Source of the DNA: Pleurocapsa sp. FMAR1 | Lineage (GTDB): Bacteria; Cyanobacteriota; Cyanobacteriia; Cyanobacteriales; Xenococcaceae | DNA length: 64,000 bases | Direction: 5' to 3' | Assembly (NCBI RefSeq): GCF_963665995.1 | Contig: NZ_OY762512.1 | Coordinates: 4,526,001-4,590,000, forward strand | Shown: positions 9,420 to 18,706 of the stretch, in pieces | Layout of the letters: each line of letters starts with the position of its first letter | Numbering within the stretch: position 1 is the stretch's first letter | Notes under the pieces: generated by a model | What the model saw: the letters and a program-made list of their open reading frames with translations, nothing else | Told to the model about the DNA's origin: nothing | Databases searched by the model: none | Program-made: the position numbers and the translations under genes

Positions 9420-9854
9420 ATGGAATCTAATACTACTCCAGAAGTTACAACCGATCCTCAGACAGCTACAGTAGATTTAAGAAGCGAAACCCCTGGTAAA
9501 ATAACCGCGACCAAAACACCTCCAGCAGATGGACAGGTTCAAGAATATTTGAATGTAGGCTCAAAATTCTTAAGCAGAATTTTTGAATATATCAAAGAGT
9601 TTGTAGATAATAATCAAAAATCTCTAGTTAATCTGTTGCTGATTTTTCTAGGCATTATAGCAGTAAAAGTAACTTTAGCGGTTATTGCAGCTGTTAATGA
9701 TATTCCTTTGCTCGCACCTACGTTTGAATTGGTAGGGTTGAGCTATAGTGGCTGGTTTGTTTATCGCTATTTACTAACGAAATCATCTCGCCAAGAATTG
9801 GTACAGGAGTTTGAATCTCTCAAGACTCAAGTTGTTGGTCAAGATGAATCATAG
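9420..9854 (+). CDS. CAAD-domain membrane protein (CurT/CURT1-like)
   Basis: A 144-aa protein. Residues 1-40 are polar and Thr/Pro-rich; an amphipathic helix follows (FLSRIFEYIKEFVDNNQKSL), then two hydrophobic helices (LVNLLLIFLGIIAVKVTLAVIAAV and LVGLSYSGWFVYRYLL) and a charged C-terminal helix. This is the cyanobacterial aminoacyl-tRNA-synthetase-appended domain. The same fold occurs in CurT/CURT1 proteins, which curve thylakoid membranes. Here it is free-standing; the window's IleRS does not carry it. The Shine-Dalgarno lies 8-9 nt before the ATG. Thylakoid location is inferred from the family. Confidence 0.85.
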   Translation: MESNTTPEVTTDPQTATVDLRSETPGKITATKTPPADGQVQEYLNVGSKFLSRIFEYIKEFVDNNQKSLVNLLLIFLGIIAVKVTLAVIAAVNDIPLLAPTFELVGLSYSGWFVYRYLLTKSSRQELVQEFESLKTQVVGQDES

Positions 9855-9875
9855 TTTTAATTAATTTGGTTCGTT

Positions 9876-9910
9876 AAATTCCTCAGAATAATCTTCTGGG
9901 GAATTTTATT
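9876..9910. terminator. Bidirectional stem-loop terminator
   Basis: A 13-bp stem (arms 9876-9888 and 9894-9906, one G-T pair) with a 5-nt loop sits between two convergent genes and is followed by a T-rich stretch on the plus strand. It could serve both genes. Confidence 0.65.
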
Positions 9911-9925
9911 TACAATTATTAGGTT

Positions 9926-11230
9926 TTAAATTTTATCCAATAGTCTTAGCTGATGATTAATTCTGCTTTGGACTGTTTGCAATTCTCTGAGGTTAGTTAA
10001 TTCGGCAGAATCAAAACAAGCCTGAATTTTTCTGAGGGTTTTTTCCAACTGTTGGGCAAGCTGTAAAGCCTGTTCACTAATTCGATCCATCTGCTTTTGC
10101 TCATAGATTTGTAAAGAGCGATCGCGTAAAATTTGGACTATAATTATTTCGTCTTCACCTTCAACTAGAAACTCTAAGCGTAGCAAAATGCGCTCTTCTT
10201 CATAGATTCTTTCTAGGACAACTTTTTGGGGATGACTAGATGTATTTTGCGGCAGTCTTGCCATCCGTTTTATTTCGTCGATTAAAGAGCAAAAAGTTGG
10301 CAGGGGTAGCCGCTTGATACTAGATTGAGTCTTTTCATCTTTTTGAGCTACAATACCACCGCGATCGCTATGGCGAGTCAATTTAAGGCGATCGCTGTAG
10401 TGTCGAAAAGCTGACTCCAACAATTTTTGCCATGATAGCTGAGACTGTAACTGCGGTAGAAAATCAACGGTTTCTGGTGCTGCTCTTTCAATATCTTCAA
10501 TTAAATCGGCAATTTCTATTTCAGCATCAGCAATTTGAGCCTGAGATTTTTCTAATGCTGATTGAGCCAAAAGTTCGGCGGGATTACCGTCGATAATGGT
10601 AGGTCGATCGTCAAGACGATTAGAAGTTTTTTGCTGGAGAAACTCTGGAGGAATTTCATAAAGAGTTGCTGCTAAATCCACCTGTGATTTTGCTGGTTTA
10701 GCTGGTGATGGAGACTCTAAATCTAAGTCTCTCAAAAAGTCTAAATCTGGAGGTAAATCTTCTAATCCAGCAGGCATATTTGATTTGGGAGAAAATGAAT
10801 CTGATTCAGAATCGGCAAGTTTTCTTCTGTTAAGCTGCGCCTCATTCAAAGGGATTGCTCCGCCACTAAAATTAGTATCAATCACAGTCTTGTTTTGATC
10901 TTGTGGTGATTGCGACTGTTGCTGAGAATTTTGAGGATAGCTATTTAGAATTATTTCATGGGTTTGTATATCAATTACATTAAGAGTGAGATTGTAATGA
11001 AAAACCTTGGCGATCGACTTGACAAACTGTAATGATTCCTCGTCGCTAGGGTCTAACATACCCAAAGTTAAGTTATTATCTTCTAACTTTAAGGGTAAGA
11101 CTTGGTAGTGCCGACATGAATCTACGGGAAACACGGTATCTATTAGCTGAAAAATTTCTTTACTATTGGCAAGACAATCAGCAAACATTGCTGCTTGAAT
11201 ATCATTAGAGAAGTAGGAATCATTATTCAT
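9926..11230 (-). CDS. PilB/GspE N-terminal-domain protein without ATPase domain, 434 aa
   Basis: Residues 20-110 (IFQLIDTVFPVDSCRHYQVLPLK, then TLGMLDPSDEESLQFVKSI) resemble the N-terminal domain of type II secretion/type IV pilus ATPases (GspE/PilB). No Walker motif follows, so this is not a motor ATPase. The middle (about 110-215) is low-complexity and Ser/Pro/Asp-rich, and the C-terminal half is helical. A role binding cyclic nucleotides or pilus or motility components is possible because GspE-N domains do so in other proteins, but this is inference. Single gene, convergent with the CAAD gene. Confidence 0.65.
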   Translation of the reverse strand: MNNDSYFSNDIQAAMFADCLANSKEIFQLIDTVFPVDSCRHYQVLPLKLEDNNLTLGMLDPSDEESLQFVKSIAKVFHYNLTLNVIDIQTHEIILNSYPQNSQQQSQSPQDQNKTVIDTNFSGGAIPLNEAQLNRRKLADSESDSFSPKSNMPAGLEDLPPDLDFLRDLDLESPSPAKPAKSQVDLAATLYEIPPEFLQQKTSNRLDDRPTIIDGNPAELLAQSALEKSQAQIADAEIEIADLIEDIERAAPETVDFLPQLQSQLSWQKLLESAFRHYSDRLKLTRHSDRGGIVAQKDEKTQSSIKRLPLPTFCSLIDEIKRMARLPQNTSSHPQKVVLERIYEEERILLRLEFLVEGEDEIIIVQILRDRSLQIYEQKQMDRISEQALQLAQQLEKTLRKIQACFDSAELTNLRELQTVQSRINHQLRLLDKI

Positions 11231-11391
11231 AGGTGAGAGCCTGCCTAGCTTAAAAATTTGTTTAAATAATATTGTGTGTATTTAAAAATCCTAATAATCT
11301 TAAGTTACCCAAATCAGCCAGCAAGATTAGCAAAAACGATCAATTTACTGACCTCTGACCTCATTCGGTTTTCTGATTCGTGCAGGAGGTC

Positions 11392-11955
11392 TTATGAATC
11401 CATCTTCAACCAACTAAAAACTGTAGTCACCTCAAGTTGCAAATCAATATTTTCTAAGACAGACAGGCGATCTCTTTCGTACAACAAAACAGGTTGTCGA
11501 TTAGGAAAGAAGATGAGAATTGAACGATCTTCTGGATCGATTAACCAACCTAACTGACAACCATGCTGTAAACAATAGAGAATATTACCTGTTACTCTAT
11601 TTGCTCTTTGTTTGGGAGAAAGAATTTCAATTGTCCAATCTGGAGAAAGTAGAAAATCATTTGGTATTTCTCCATCAGCATCAAAGGGGATTCGCGACCA
11701 GAGAAATATTGCTATGTCAGGGACAAGGGAAGGATTATCAAAACTACAGCGTAGCTTTGGCAAAGCATAGGCTACTTTTGCGCTTTCTACCGCTTGATTA
11801 ATACGATTACAAAGCTTTAGCTGCAATCGACTATGTTTGCCTTTTGGCATTGGCTTACAGATAATTTTGCCATCAATATATTCCTGAACAGGCTTTCCTT
11901 CTGGCAACAAAAGAAATTCATCTAGACTTATCGCTTTATTAGGAGAAGTAGTCAT
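11392..11955 (-). CDS. Uma2-family (DUF820) PD-(D/E)xK nuclease-like protein
   Basis: A 187-aa protein with the full Uma2 pattern: an N-terminal LDEFLLLPEGKPVQEYIDGKI, the acidic residue in VPDIAIF (about residue 79), WTIEILSP, then the LGWLIDPEDRSILIF strand pair. These proteins belong to the PD-(D/E)xK nuclease superfamily and are strongly amplified in cyanobacteria; their biological role is unclear. The gene is isolated between the PilB-N-like gene and dapB, divergent from dapB. Confidence 0.85.
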   Translation of the reverse strand: MTTSPNKAISLDEFLLLPEGKPVQEYIDGKIICKPMPKGKHSRLQLKLCNRINQAVESAKVAYALPKLRCSFDNPSLVPDIAIFLWSRIPFDADGEIPNDFLLSPDWTIEILSPKQRANRVTGNILYCLQHGCQLGWLIDPEDRSILIFFPNRQPVLLYERDRLSVLENIDLQLEVTTVFSWLKMDS

Positions 11956-12066
11956 AATCTTTAAATCCTGCTTGGCGGGATAATTTCAGTGTAACAAAAC
12001 GATTTTATTGTCCTTGATTTGATCTAAAATTACTTTTCTGAGGACTTTTGCTAAAAATAAATACAA

Positions 12067-12894
12067 ATGACAGATAAATCGCCGATTCCCGTAGTTGTTA
12101 ATGGTGCTTTGGGTCAAATGGGCAGAGAGGTAATCAAAGCTATATCTCAGGCTGAGGACATGATGTTAGTCGGCGCAGTAGATCTCAATCCTGATTATTT
12201 TGGTCAAGATATAGGAGAAATCATTGGTGTTGGGGCGTTAGAAGTTCCTATTTTGAATGATTTGCAGAGTGTTTTGGTCTTAGCCACTCAAGAAAAAGTA
12301 CAGGGGGTAATGGTAGACTTTACCCATCCCGATAGCGTTTATGAAAATACTCGCAGCGCGATCGCCTATGGAGTGCGTCCAGTTGTGGGGACTACAGGTT
12401 TAACGGATAAACAATTACAAGATCTCACCGAATTCGCCGACAAAGCCAGTACAGGCGCACTAATTATTCCTAATTTTTCGATTGGCATGGTGTTGCTTCA
12501 ACAAGCAGCCATTACCGCCTCTAAATATTTTGACCACGTAGAAATTATTGAACTGCATCACGATCGCAAAGCCGATGCCCCTAGTGGTACAGCAATCAAA
12601 ACCGCTCAAATGATGGGGGAAATGGGTAAAGCCTATAATCCCCCAAAAGTTGAATCAAAAGAGACTATGGCTGGTGCTAGAGGTGGCACAGCAGAAGGTA
12701 ATATTCCCATTCACAGCATTCGTTTACCTGGCTTAATTGCTCATCAAGAGGTGTTATTTGGTGCGCCTGGTGAACTTTATACCCTACGTCATGATACCAG
12801 CGATCGCTCTTGCTATATGCCAGGGGTGTTACTTGCCATTCGCAAGGTGACTGAACTGGCTTCTTTGGTATATGGTTTAGAAAAAATAGTGTAG
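12067..12894 (+). CDS. dapB: 4-hydroxy-tetrahydrodipicolinate reductase
   Basis: A 275-aa protein of normal length for DapB. The N-terminal nucleotide site is [18 protein letters not shown] (residues 8-25). The substrate region contains [21 protein letters not shown], the signature [19 protein letters not shown] (about residues 158-176) and the C-terminal [14 protein letters not shown]. It reduces the cyclic dipicolinate precursor in the lysine and meso-diaminopimelate pathway, linking to peptidoglycan like alr. A membrane protein begins 30 bp after the stop. Confidence 0.96.
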   Translation: MTDKSPIPVVVNGALGQMGREVIKAISQAEDMMLVGAVDLNPDYFGQDIGEIIGVGALEVPILNDLQSVLVLATQEKVQGVMVDFTHPDSVYENTRSAIAYGVRPVVGTTGLTDKQLQDLTEFADKASTGALIIPNFSIGMVLLQQAAITASKYFDHVEIIELHHDRKADAPSGTAIKTAQMMGEMGKAYNPPKVESKETMAGARGGTAEGNIPIHSIRLPGLIAHQEVLFGAPGELYTLRHDTSDRSCYMPGVLLAIRKVTELASLVYGLEKIV

Positions 12895-12924
12895 CGTTGA
12901 TTTAGATCTAGTTGAAAATTCCTT

Positions 12925-13626
12925 ATGCTTAAGCCTATAACCAGGGAAAAAATGGAACAGTTAATTCCCTTGATTGCTACAGGAGAACAATATAAATATT
13001 ATTGGGGTAAATGGTCAGATGTCTTAAATCGGCTACTAATTTCGGTGGTGGCTGTAGTTGTAGTTTTGATTTTAGGCTTGCTATTGGGAGATCAGGGACA
13101 AGCCTTGGTTTTGCTATTGGGTGGTGCTGCTTCTATATATTGGTTATGGTTTCCTGTATATCAGGCAAGTTTGCGTAATTCTGCCAACCGACGCTTCAAA
13201 TACGCTGGTTTTTGGCGTGGTAAAGTTCTAGATGTTTTTTTGACGGAGGAATTAATTGGTGAAGAGGAAACAGTTAACAAAAGAGGCGAACTAGTAATTA
13301 TTGAAAATCGCGAACGCTGGATAAACCTGATCTTGGGGGATAAAACAGGGTTTGAAGTCGCAGTTCAAGCACCTTTACAGCGGATTTACAAAGGCATAAA
13401 ACCTGGAGAAACAGTTGAGTTATTACTGCTGTCCAATCAGCCAGATTTAGGTCGTATCAATAAGATTTCTGATGCCTATATTCCTAGACAAAATCTTTGG
13501 GTAGGACAATATCCTTATATCCAAAGAGATGTTTTTACTGAGGTTAGCCGTCAGTTGGGCGGTGTAACTCCCACAAGAGTAGATAAAAGAAACCGCAGTC
13601 GCAATATTAAACGTCGCGATCGCTAA
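12925..13626 (+). CDS. Conserved cyanobacterial membrane protein, 233 aa
   Basis: Two hydrophobic helices lie near the N-terminus (LLISVVAVVVVLILGLLLG, about residues 38-56, and ALVLLLGGAASIYWLWFPVY, about 61-80). A soluble part follows with a beta-rich segment (WINLILGDKTGFEVAVQAPL) and a basic tail. There is no catalytic motif and I do not recognise a named family; relatives with this two-helix plus cytosolic domain plan are widespread in cyanobacteria. It follows dapB by 30 bp on the same strand and may share its transcript. Confidence 0.7.
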   Translation: MLKPITREKMEQLIPLIATGEQYKYYWGKWSDVLNRLLISVVAVVVVLILGLLLGDQGQALVLLLGGAASIYWLWFPVYQASLRNSANRRFKYAGFWRGKVLDVFLTEELIGEEETVNKRGELVIIENRERWINLILGDKTGFEVAVQAPLQRIYKGIKPGETVELLLLSNQPDLGRINKISDAYIPRQNLWVGQYPYIQRDVFTEVSRQLGGVTPTRVDKRNRSRNIKRRDR

Positions 13627-13633
13627 AATGAGT

Positions 13634-13662
13634 ACTCCCTGCGGGGGATACCCCTTGGCTAC
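13634..13662 (-). repeat. Dispersed repeat R4 overlapping the cobH stop codon
   Basis: Read in the sense of cobH, this reads TAGCCAAGGGGTATCCCC followed by CGCAGGGAGT; the TAG is the cobH stop codon. The same sequence with small changes occurs at 33422-33450, again directly after a stop codon and in the same sense. Confidence 0.7.
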
Positions 13663-14276
13663 TTATCCTGCCCATATGCCCGCCAAGTCAGATCGACTAA
13701 GCTATTTAAAATTGCTGAAGCTACTGTAGCACTACCTTTAGAACCATCAACGTAAATACGAGGAAAAGAAGAGCCTGAGAACTTTTTCCTCTCTGGTTTA
13801 GTAAATACTGGCGCAGTTGCGATCGCTAAACTAGGATTAATTGTTTTACTCTCGATCAAATTTATTAAGGTTGTCAAAGCAATTTCACTTTGTCCGATGA
13901 TAAAAATACCCTGGGGATGTTGTCTAGCTAATGCTTCTAATCCAGAAGCAATTTGGCTTTTATCATTTCGAGTTTCGCTGTTGATAGTGGCACAGCAATA
14001 AACAGGATTATAAAAAGTTTTCTGTAGCTCAGGAACAATACTAACTTGAATCTCTGGAACATCCACCACAATTGGAGTAGAAACTTTTAATGATGCTGCC
14101 CCTTTTGATAGTGCATCTTCAGAAAACTTCAATAAGGAAATATACTCAAAATCAGCCGTGTGGTAAATAACCTGACGAATTATTTCATATTGAGCAGGTG
14201 AAATATTTTGGTTATTACCGTTAACTTGGCGATCGATGGCTGCCAAAGAAGAAGCTTCTGTAAAATGTGGATTCAT
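13659..14276 (-). CDS. cobH: Precorrin-8X methylmutase (CobH/CbiC)
   Basis: A 205-aa protein of the CobH/CbiC family, which moves a methyl group from C-11 to C-12 to give hydrogenobyrinate or its cobalt form. The catalytic histidine is in VIYHTADFEY (about residue 40). The C-terminal half contains IFIIGQSEIALTTLINLIE and the glycine-rich segment DGSKGSATVASAILNSLVDL. Together with cobK at 3 kb it shows a corrin route in this organism. The stop codon lies inside an interspersed repeat (13634-13662), so the natural C-terminus may have been altered by its insertion. Confidence 0.88.
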   Translation of the reverse strand: MNPHFTEASSLAAIDRQVNGNNQNISPAQYEIIRQVIYHTADFEYISLLKFSEDALSKGAASLKVSTPIVVDVPEIQVSIVPELQKTFYNPVYCCATINSETRNDKSQIASGLEALARQHPQGIFIIGQSEIALTTLINLIESKTINPSLAIATAPVFTKPERKKFSGSSFPRIYVDGSKGSATVASAILNSLVDLTWRAYGQDK

Positions 14277-14502
14277 TTGTTTTGAGTTAGTTTTCAGTCA
14301 GCGCTACACTGCCGTGAAACGACGAAACCTACTGTAACGGTTGGTCAATACTTTAATCTAAAAAGTATTTTAAGTAGAATATTCTATTAGATTAGCTGAA
14401 TTAAACTGTAAACAGCTAAATTTTATATTCAAACGACTCTGCTAAATTACAAAATAAACGCTACCAGGAAAAACAGACGATCGCAATATGTTGTTTTTTA
14501 GC

Positions 14503-15000
14503 TTATAGTTTTTCTCCCCCTGGAAGCTTTTGTAGCAAAGTATTCACTTTTTCCGACAACTGTTTTCCCGACACATCATAAGTCAATTCAAGTAAGTCAA
14601 GTACGATTGCTGAGATTTGTTCTTGATTCACCCTAGCTGAGACTGTTGAAGGCTTTAATGTACCGCCAAAAACCTCAATAGCTGCATCGTCAATAGCTGC
14701 CTCTAGTGCCTCTTCTAAATATTGCTGCCAATCTTGTTTCTTGATGTAGTAAGAGTTTTTGCTCATTAGATTGAGCTTTCTTATTTGTCTAATTGAGTCG
14801 CGAATTGAGGCAATCCAAGAATTAGTCAACTTTTCTTCCAACTGATTCTTAATTAAATGAGCAATTAGACGTACTAAGTAAGACTCTATTTTTCTAATTA
14901 CATCTCGTCTGCTTATTTCTTCAAGTTCATCGATTATTGTTAACGCATCACTGTATTTACCTGTAATGATGTTATTTCTCAATTCGGTTAACTCTTCCAT
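14503..15000 (-). CDS. DUF29-like helical protein, 165 aa
   Basis: An all-helical protein with MEELTELRNNIITGKYSDALTIIDELEEI at the N-terminus and YLVRLIAHLIKNQLEEKLTNSWIASIRDSIRQI, matching the pattern of the DUF29 family that is abundant in cyanobacteria. Function unknown; no catalytic residues stand out. The gene is single, with a 226-bp spacer to cobH and a 255-bp spacer to the phosphotransferase, neither of which shows a recognisable element. Confidence 0.65.
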   Translation of the reverse strand: MEELTELRNNIITGKYSDALTIIDELEEISRRDVIRKIESYLVRLIAHLIKNQLEEKLTNSWIASIRDSIRQIRKLNLMSKNSYYIKKQDWQQYLEEALEAAIDDAAIEVFGGTLKPSTVSARVNQEQISAIVLDLLELTYDVSGKQLSEKVNTLLQKLPGGEKL

Positions 15001-15255
15001 AGAGGTCTTATGCTCACTTGGTGTAACAATGCCAAGAAAAACCGATCAATCGGCTAGAGATAAGCCTAATCATAATCACTTTGTTTATTCTAGTTTAGCT
15101 ACTCGTGAATATCTCGAAACACTTTTTTAATCGAAGCCTTCTGCTAAATTAGCATGATCATGATAGAAAAACGCGATCGCCAGAGGATTAAAAGGAAAAT
15201 TTTTGAGCTTTGTTAAAAAAAAGGAAGAATATAAATAAAGCGTCGGATGTAAATC

Positions 15256-16248
15256 TTAGAACAATTGCCATTCGCCACTACCCAATCTTTTTAACTGATG
15301 CAGACGTTTATTCGTATAGAAATCATCTAGTCTAGACCAATTATGAATTGCAGCAGCATTAATACTGATTGCCCAATTCCATATATGAGCCATTTGAGTC
15401 AAAGCTTGCAAAGAAAACATTTCTGCATCAGTAAGCTCTTGCACTGACTGGTATCCCTTAAAAAAGGCATCTCTTACCTGGCAATTGATGCCCGCATTTA
15501 GAGAAACCTGTAAAAATTTAGCCAGATCGAAGACTCGCCACCCATAACCACACTGATCGAAATCAAATAGAGTTATCTGATTGTCCGCAGTAAAATGAAC
15601 GTTGCCACTATGAGGATCGCCCCAGCAAACGCTCCAAAGAGGTGGCACTTGTTCAAGACAAGTCAACTGTTGTTTAATTTTATAGATCGCCTTGTTTAAG
15701 TAATGCAAATCGCTTACTCTATGACGTAAGTAAGGGCTTATTACAGCTAGTGAATCATTCAGCAAATATTTAATATCTAGAGGCTGACGAGGAGTCGAGT
15801 TATGAAAGTGTAAAGATGTTTGATGTATTTTGCCTAAAGTTTGACCTAAGATTTGGCTTTGAGCTAAATTTAGATCTCCTTGAGGCACTTCTCCTGGAGC
15901 GTAGGGAAAAAGAGCCGCATAGCGATCGCCTTCAACGGCATGAATAGTAACAAAGAGCTTGCCATCTGTAGTCTTCAAAGGATTAGCAACAGGAATTTCC
16001 TGCTCATGGAGAAAATCAAGAAACTCAAGCTCAAATTGAATTTCAGACTGAGAACGCCAATGATGGTGAGAAATTTTGAGGATATAGGATTGATTTTTAG
16101 CGTCTATCAAATAGATATCGCTTAAACCACGATTCCAAAATAAACACCGCTCAACCGCTCCTAACTCATATCTAGCTAGCACTTCCTCTATCAAAGCTTC
16201 AGGAGAAAGAGTAGAGTAGATAGCTGGAAAAACACCCATCGCTACCAT
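15256..16248 (-). CDS. APH/SrkA-like phosphotransferase, 330 aa
   Basis: A protein-kinase-fold phosphotransferase of the aminoglycoside/choline/homoserine-kinase group. Nucleotide-binding N-lobe at about residues 25-70 (with the lysine in SYILKISHHHW). The catalytic loop reads CWGDPHSGNVHF near residue 210, where the usual HGD histidine is Trp, and the metal-binding DFD occurs in ITLFDFDQCGYGWRVFDLAKF. The substrate cannot be assigned. Convergent with no neighbour; the 347-bp gap 16249-16595 upstream shows no recognisable element. Confidence 0.8.
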   Translation of the reverse strand: MVAMGVFPAIYSTLSPEALIEEVLARYELGAVERCLFWNRGLSDIYLIDAKNQSYILKISHHHWRSQSEIQFELEFLDFLHEQEIPVANPLKTTDGKLFVTIHAVEGDRYAALFPYAPGEVPQGDLNLAQSQILGQTLGKIHQTSLHFHNSTPRQPLDIKYLLNDSLAVISPYLRHRVSDLHYLNKAIYKIKQQLTCLEQVPPLWSVCWGDPHSGNVHFTADNQITLFDFDQCGYGWRVFDLAKFLQVSLNAGINCQVRDAFFKGYQSVQELTDAEMFSLQALTQMAHIWNWAISINAAAIHNWSRLDDFYTNKRLHQLKRLGSGEWQLF

Positions 16249-16595
16249 TAGGAATTATGCCTTTTACTGAGTATAAGTTGACCTATCCTCAGTAGTGGTT
16301 GATTCAGGAGACAAAAGATTAAAAGTATGCGCTTTTTATCTAGCTAGATTCCTGCTGTTTACCAAAACTTTGTGGACAGATATACTAAGATTATCTGCTA
16401 TCTGCCATGGTTTAAGTAGCCTTTGATACCAAAAGCTACAAATTACGAGCAGCGCAAATTGCATTAATGCACTCAGAAAATTACAGTCACCCCTATTTAA
16501 AATAGAAATACATTTTGGTTATTTTTAGCAAAAGAGAAAAGAGTCAGGGGAAAGATAAGCTTTTTACCCGCTCTTCTCTCCTCATCCCTCATCTC

Positions 16596-16823
16596 TTACT
16601 GCGGTGTTTTTTGGAGTTCTGGTCGTTCTTCAGGCAGTATTGCACCCTCAATGGGACAGACTTGTAAACAGATACCACAGTCGATACAGGTGGCAAAATC
16701 TATCCAATACCAGTCCGATCCTTGGCTATTTTTGCCAGGACCATCGTGAATACAGGCAACAGGGCAAGCGTCAACGCAATCAGCAACCCCTTCGCAAATT
16801 TCTGTAACTATAGTATGAGACAA
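16596..16823 (-). CDS. Two-cluster bacterial-type ferredoxin, 75 aa
   Basis: Eight cysteines in two sets: C10, C16, C20 and C24 in ICEGVADCVDACPVACIH, and a classical CxxCxxCxxxCP in CIDCGICLQVCP. The protein should hold two iron-sulfur clusters and carry electrons in the cytosol. The spacing of the first set resembles 7Fe/8Fe ferredoxins. It lies 44 bp downstream of the S66-peptidase homologue on the same strand. A Shine-Dalgarno (AAGGAGAATT) precedes the start. Confidence 0.9.
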   Translation of the reverse strand: MSHTIVTEICEGVADCVDACPVACIHDGPGKNSQGSDWYWIDFATCIDCGICLQVCPIEGAILPEERPELQKTPQ

Positions 16824-16867
16824 AATGAATTCTCCTTTGAGTTCTGTTACATATTAGATTAGTCTGT

Positions 16868-17911
16868 TTATTTTGTGTCGGAAATTTCAGCCGAATTTAT
16901 TTTCCAGCTTAAGACACCCGTATCGCCATCTATTTCGACAGGCTGTCCTACTGGCAAGGCTGCATTTGCCCCATCATGTCCAAACGGCAAATCATAAATC
17001 AAAGGAATATTTAAGTCTCCCAGGCGATCGCGCAATACTTCTTCAACTGTCCAACTACTAGCCCCTGGATAAGGTTCACAACGGCTAAAGCGACCTAAAG
17101 CAATGCCGCCAATTTTCTTTAGCACTCCCATCATGCGCCATTGGGTTAACATTCTATCAATACGATAAGGATACTCAGTAACATCTTCCAAGGCTAATAT
17201 AGCCCCAGCAAAGTCTGGCTGAAGAGGCGTTTGAAGTAGATGGGTGGCTACGGTTAAATTTGCTGGCAGTAATCTGCCTAAAGCCTTGCCTCCCACATAT
17301 CCTTTGCCCTGTAACTCATCAAGCTGACCTGTTTCTAGATAATCAAACATCCTAGCGATCGCCCATTCTGGTTCGCTTGCCAAACTTGTCAGTACTGGTG
17401 CATGAAGACCAGAAATACCTACTGTAGCTAAACTCCATAACAGGGTAGTAACGTCGGAAAATCCAATCAGCCACTTAATTTTTGATTGTGATTGTTGCCA
17501 ACTCCAATCTTCTAATAATCTTGCCCCACCATAGCCACCTCTTATACAAAGAATGGCTTTACATTCAGGATTATGCCAAGCTGCTTTTAAATCTTCTCGA
17601 CGTTGGCGATCGCTTCCTGCTAAATAACCAGAATAAGATTGATAATTGCTGCCTAATTCTACTCGATAACCGCGCTGTTGCCAGATTTCGATACCTTTGG
17701 CTAAAGCATCGGTTGTTTTTAGCGCACCAGAAGGCGCGATCGCCATAACTAAATCTCCAGGCTTAAGTAAGGGTGGTAGCTGACAGGATTTAATCAATGA
17801 CTTTGGTGATGTTTCCATGACTAAACTAAACACATCTGCTTTAGTTTTAGCTTGCAAGATGTAAAACAAATTAGCCAAGCCAAGATATTTTGTAGTATTT
17901 TTATCCCTCAT
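16868..17911 (-). CDS. LD-carboxypeptidase (S66, LdcA-like) with altered nucleophile site
   Basis: Peptidase family S66 cleaves the L,D-bond of tetrapeptides during murein recycling. The family frame is clear: GDLVMAIAPSG, a long helical region, IRGGYGGARLLEDW, GFSDVTTLLWS, the Glu in LALEDVTEYPYRIDRM and the His in PFGHDGANAALPVG. In E. coli LdcA the equivalent of GYGGAR is GYGASR, with Ser the nucleophile; here that position is Ala. Activity is therefore doubtful or uses another residue. The chosen start (17911) has AGAGG just upstream; the internal ATG at 17818 (METSPKS) gives the more usual N-terminal length and may be the true start. Confidence 0.85.
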   Translation of the reverse strand: MRDKNTTKYLGLANLFYILQAKTKADVFSLVMETSPKSLIKSCQLPPLLKPGDLVMAIAPSGALKTTDALAKGIEIWQQRGYRVELGSNYQSYSGYLAGSDRQRREDLKAAWHNPECKAILCIRGGYGGARLLEDWSWQQSQSKIKWLIGFSDVTTLLWSLATVGISGLHAPVLTSLASEPEWAIARMFDYLETGQLDELQGKGYVGGKALGRLLPANLTVATHLLQTPLQPDFAGAILALEDVTEYPYRIDRMLTQWRMMGVLKKIGGIALGRFSRCEPYPGASSWTVEEVLRDRLGDLNIPLIYDLPFGHDGANAALPVGQPVEIDGDTGVLSWKINSAEISDTK

Positions 17912-18047
17912 GCCTCTTGCAGAGCATTTTATGATCTAAGCAAATTCAGCCAAATAACTTTTAGTAGTCAATAGCTTTATAAAGTTACTATATGTTAAGT
18001 TGAATTTTATTAAAATTGAAGCTTATTTGAGTTAAAAGGAGAACACA

Positions 18048-18527
18048 ATGGCATTAGAAGCTATTCCTGATGGGATTAAAACCTGGTCGCAGTTCGGTCA
18101 TCCTATACTAATGTGGGTGTTGTTGGGTACTAGTGTTTACGCTTTGTACTTAGGAGTTCAAAGTTCTAAAATTCGTAGTGCTGACAAAGAAGTTAGAAAA
18201 GAATTAGTCAAGAAAAACTTTACTCAACGACACCACAGAATGGGGTCGATTCTTCTGGCTTTCATGATTTTGGGCAGTTTAGGTGCTATGGCAGTCACCT
18301 ATATCAATAATGGCAAACTGTTTGTTGGTCCTCATCTGCTAACAGGATTGGGTATGACTGGCTTGATTGCTGTGTCTGCATCACTAGTTCCCTATATGCA
18401 AAAGGGTAATAGTCTGGCTCGCAATACCCATGTTTCGCTTAATATTGTGCTGTTGGGATTATTTGGTTGGCAAGCCATTAGCGGAATGCAAATTGTCCAA
18501 AAGATTTTAGACCGTATGATGTCATAA
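18048..18527 (+). CDS. DUF4079 four-helix membrane protein
   Basis: A 159-aa protein with four hydrophobic helices: PILMWVLLGTSVYALYLGV, GSILLAFMILGSLGAMAVTYI, LLTGLGMTGLIAVSASLVPYM and LNIVLLGLFGWQAISGMQI. His residues near helix ends (FGHP, RHHRMG, VGPHLL, NTHVSLN) would suit haem binding in a cytochrome-b561-like manner, but that is inference. DUF4079 proteins are found in cyanobacteria and plastids. An excellent Shine-Dalgarno (AAAAGGAG) lies before the ATG and a terminator follows. Confidence 0.85.
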   Translation: MALEAIPDGIKTWSQFGHPILMWVLLGTSVYALYLGVQSSKIRSADKEVRKELVKKNFTQRHHRMGSILLAFMILGSLGAMAVTYINNGKLFVGPHLLTGLGMTGLIAVSASLVPYMQKGNSLARNTHVSLNIVLLGLFGWQAISGMQIVQKILDRMMS

Positions 18528-18551
18528 ATAAAGCAGTAAATATTACTTCCG

Positions 18552-18583
18552 AGACGTAGAATTTATTTTACGTCTATTTTTTA
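18552..18583 (+). terminator. Rho-independent terminator after the DUF4079 gene
   Basis: Arms AGACGTA (18552-18558) and TACGTCT (18569-18575) with a 10-nt loop, followed by ATTTTTT. It lies 25 bp after the stop codon. Confidence 0.75.
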
Positions 18584-18706
18584 TTTAATAAAAGAATTTG
18601 ATTGAAGGTAAAGATAGTTTAGCAGTATATTTTTCAAGGTAGCCCCAATGTTATTCTACGATCTAGCCAAAGAAATTTTAGTAAAAGATTAGAGAGAATT
18701 TATAAA

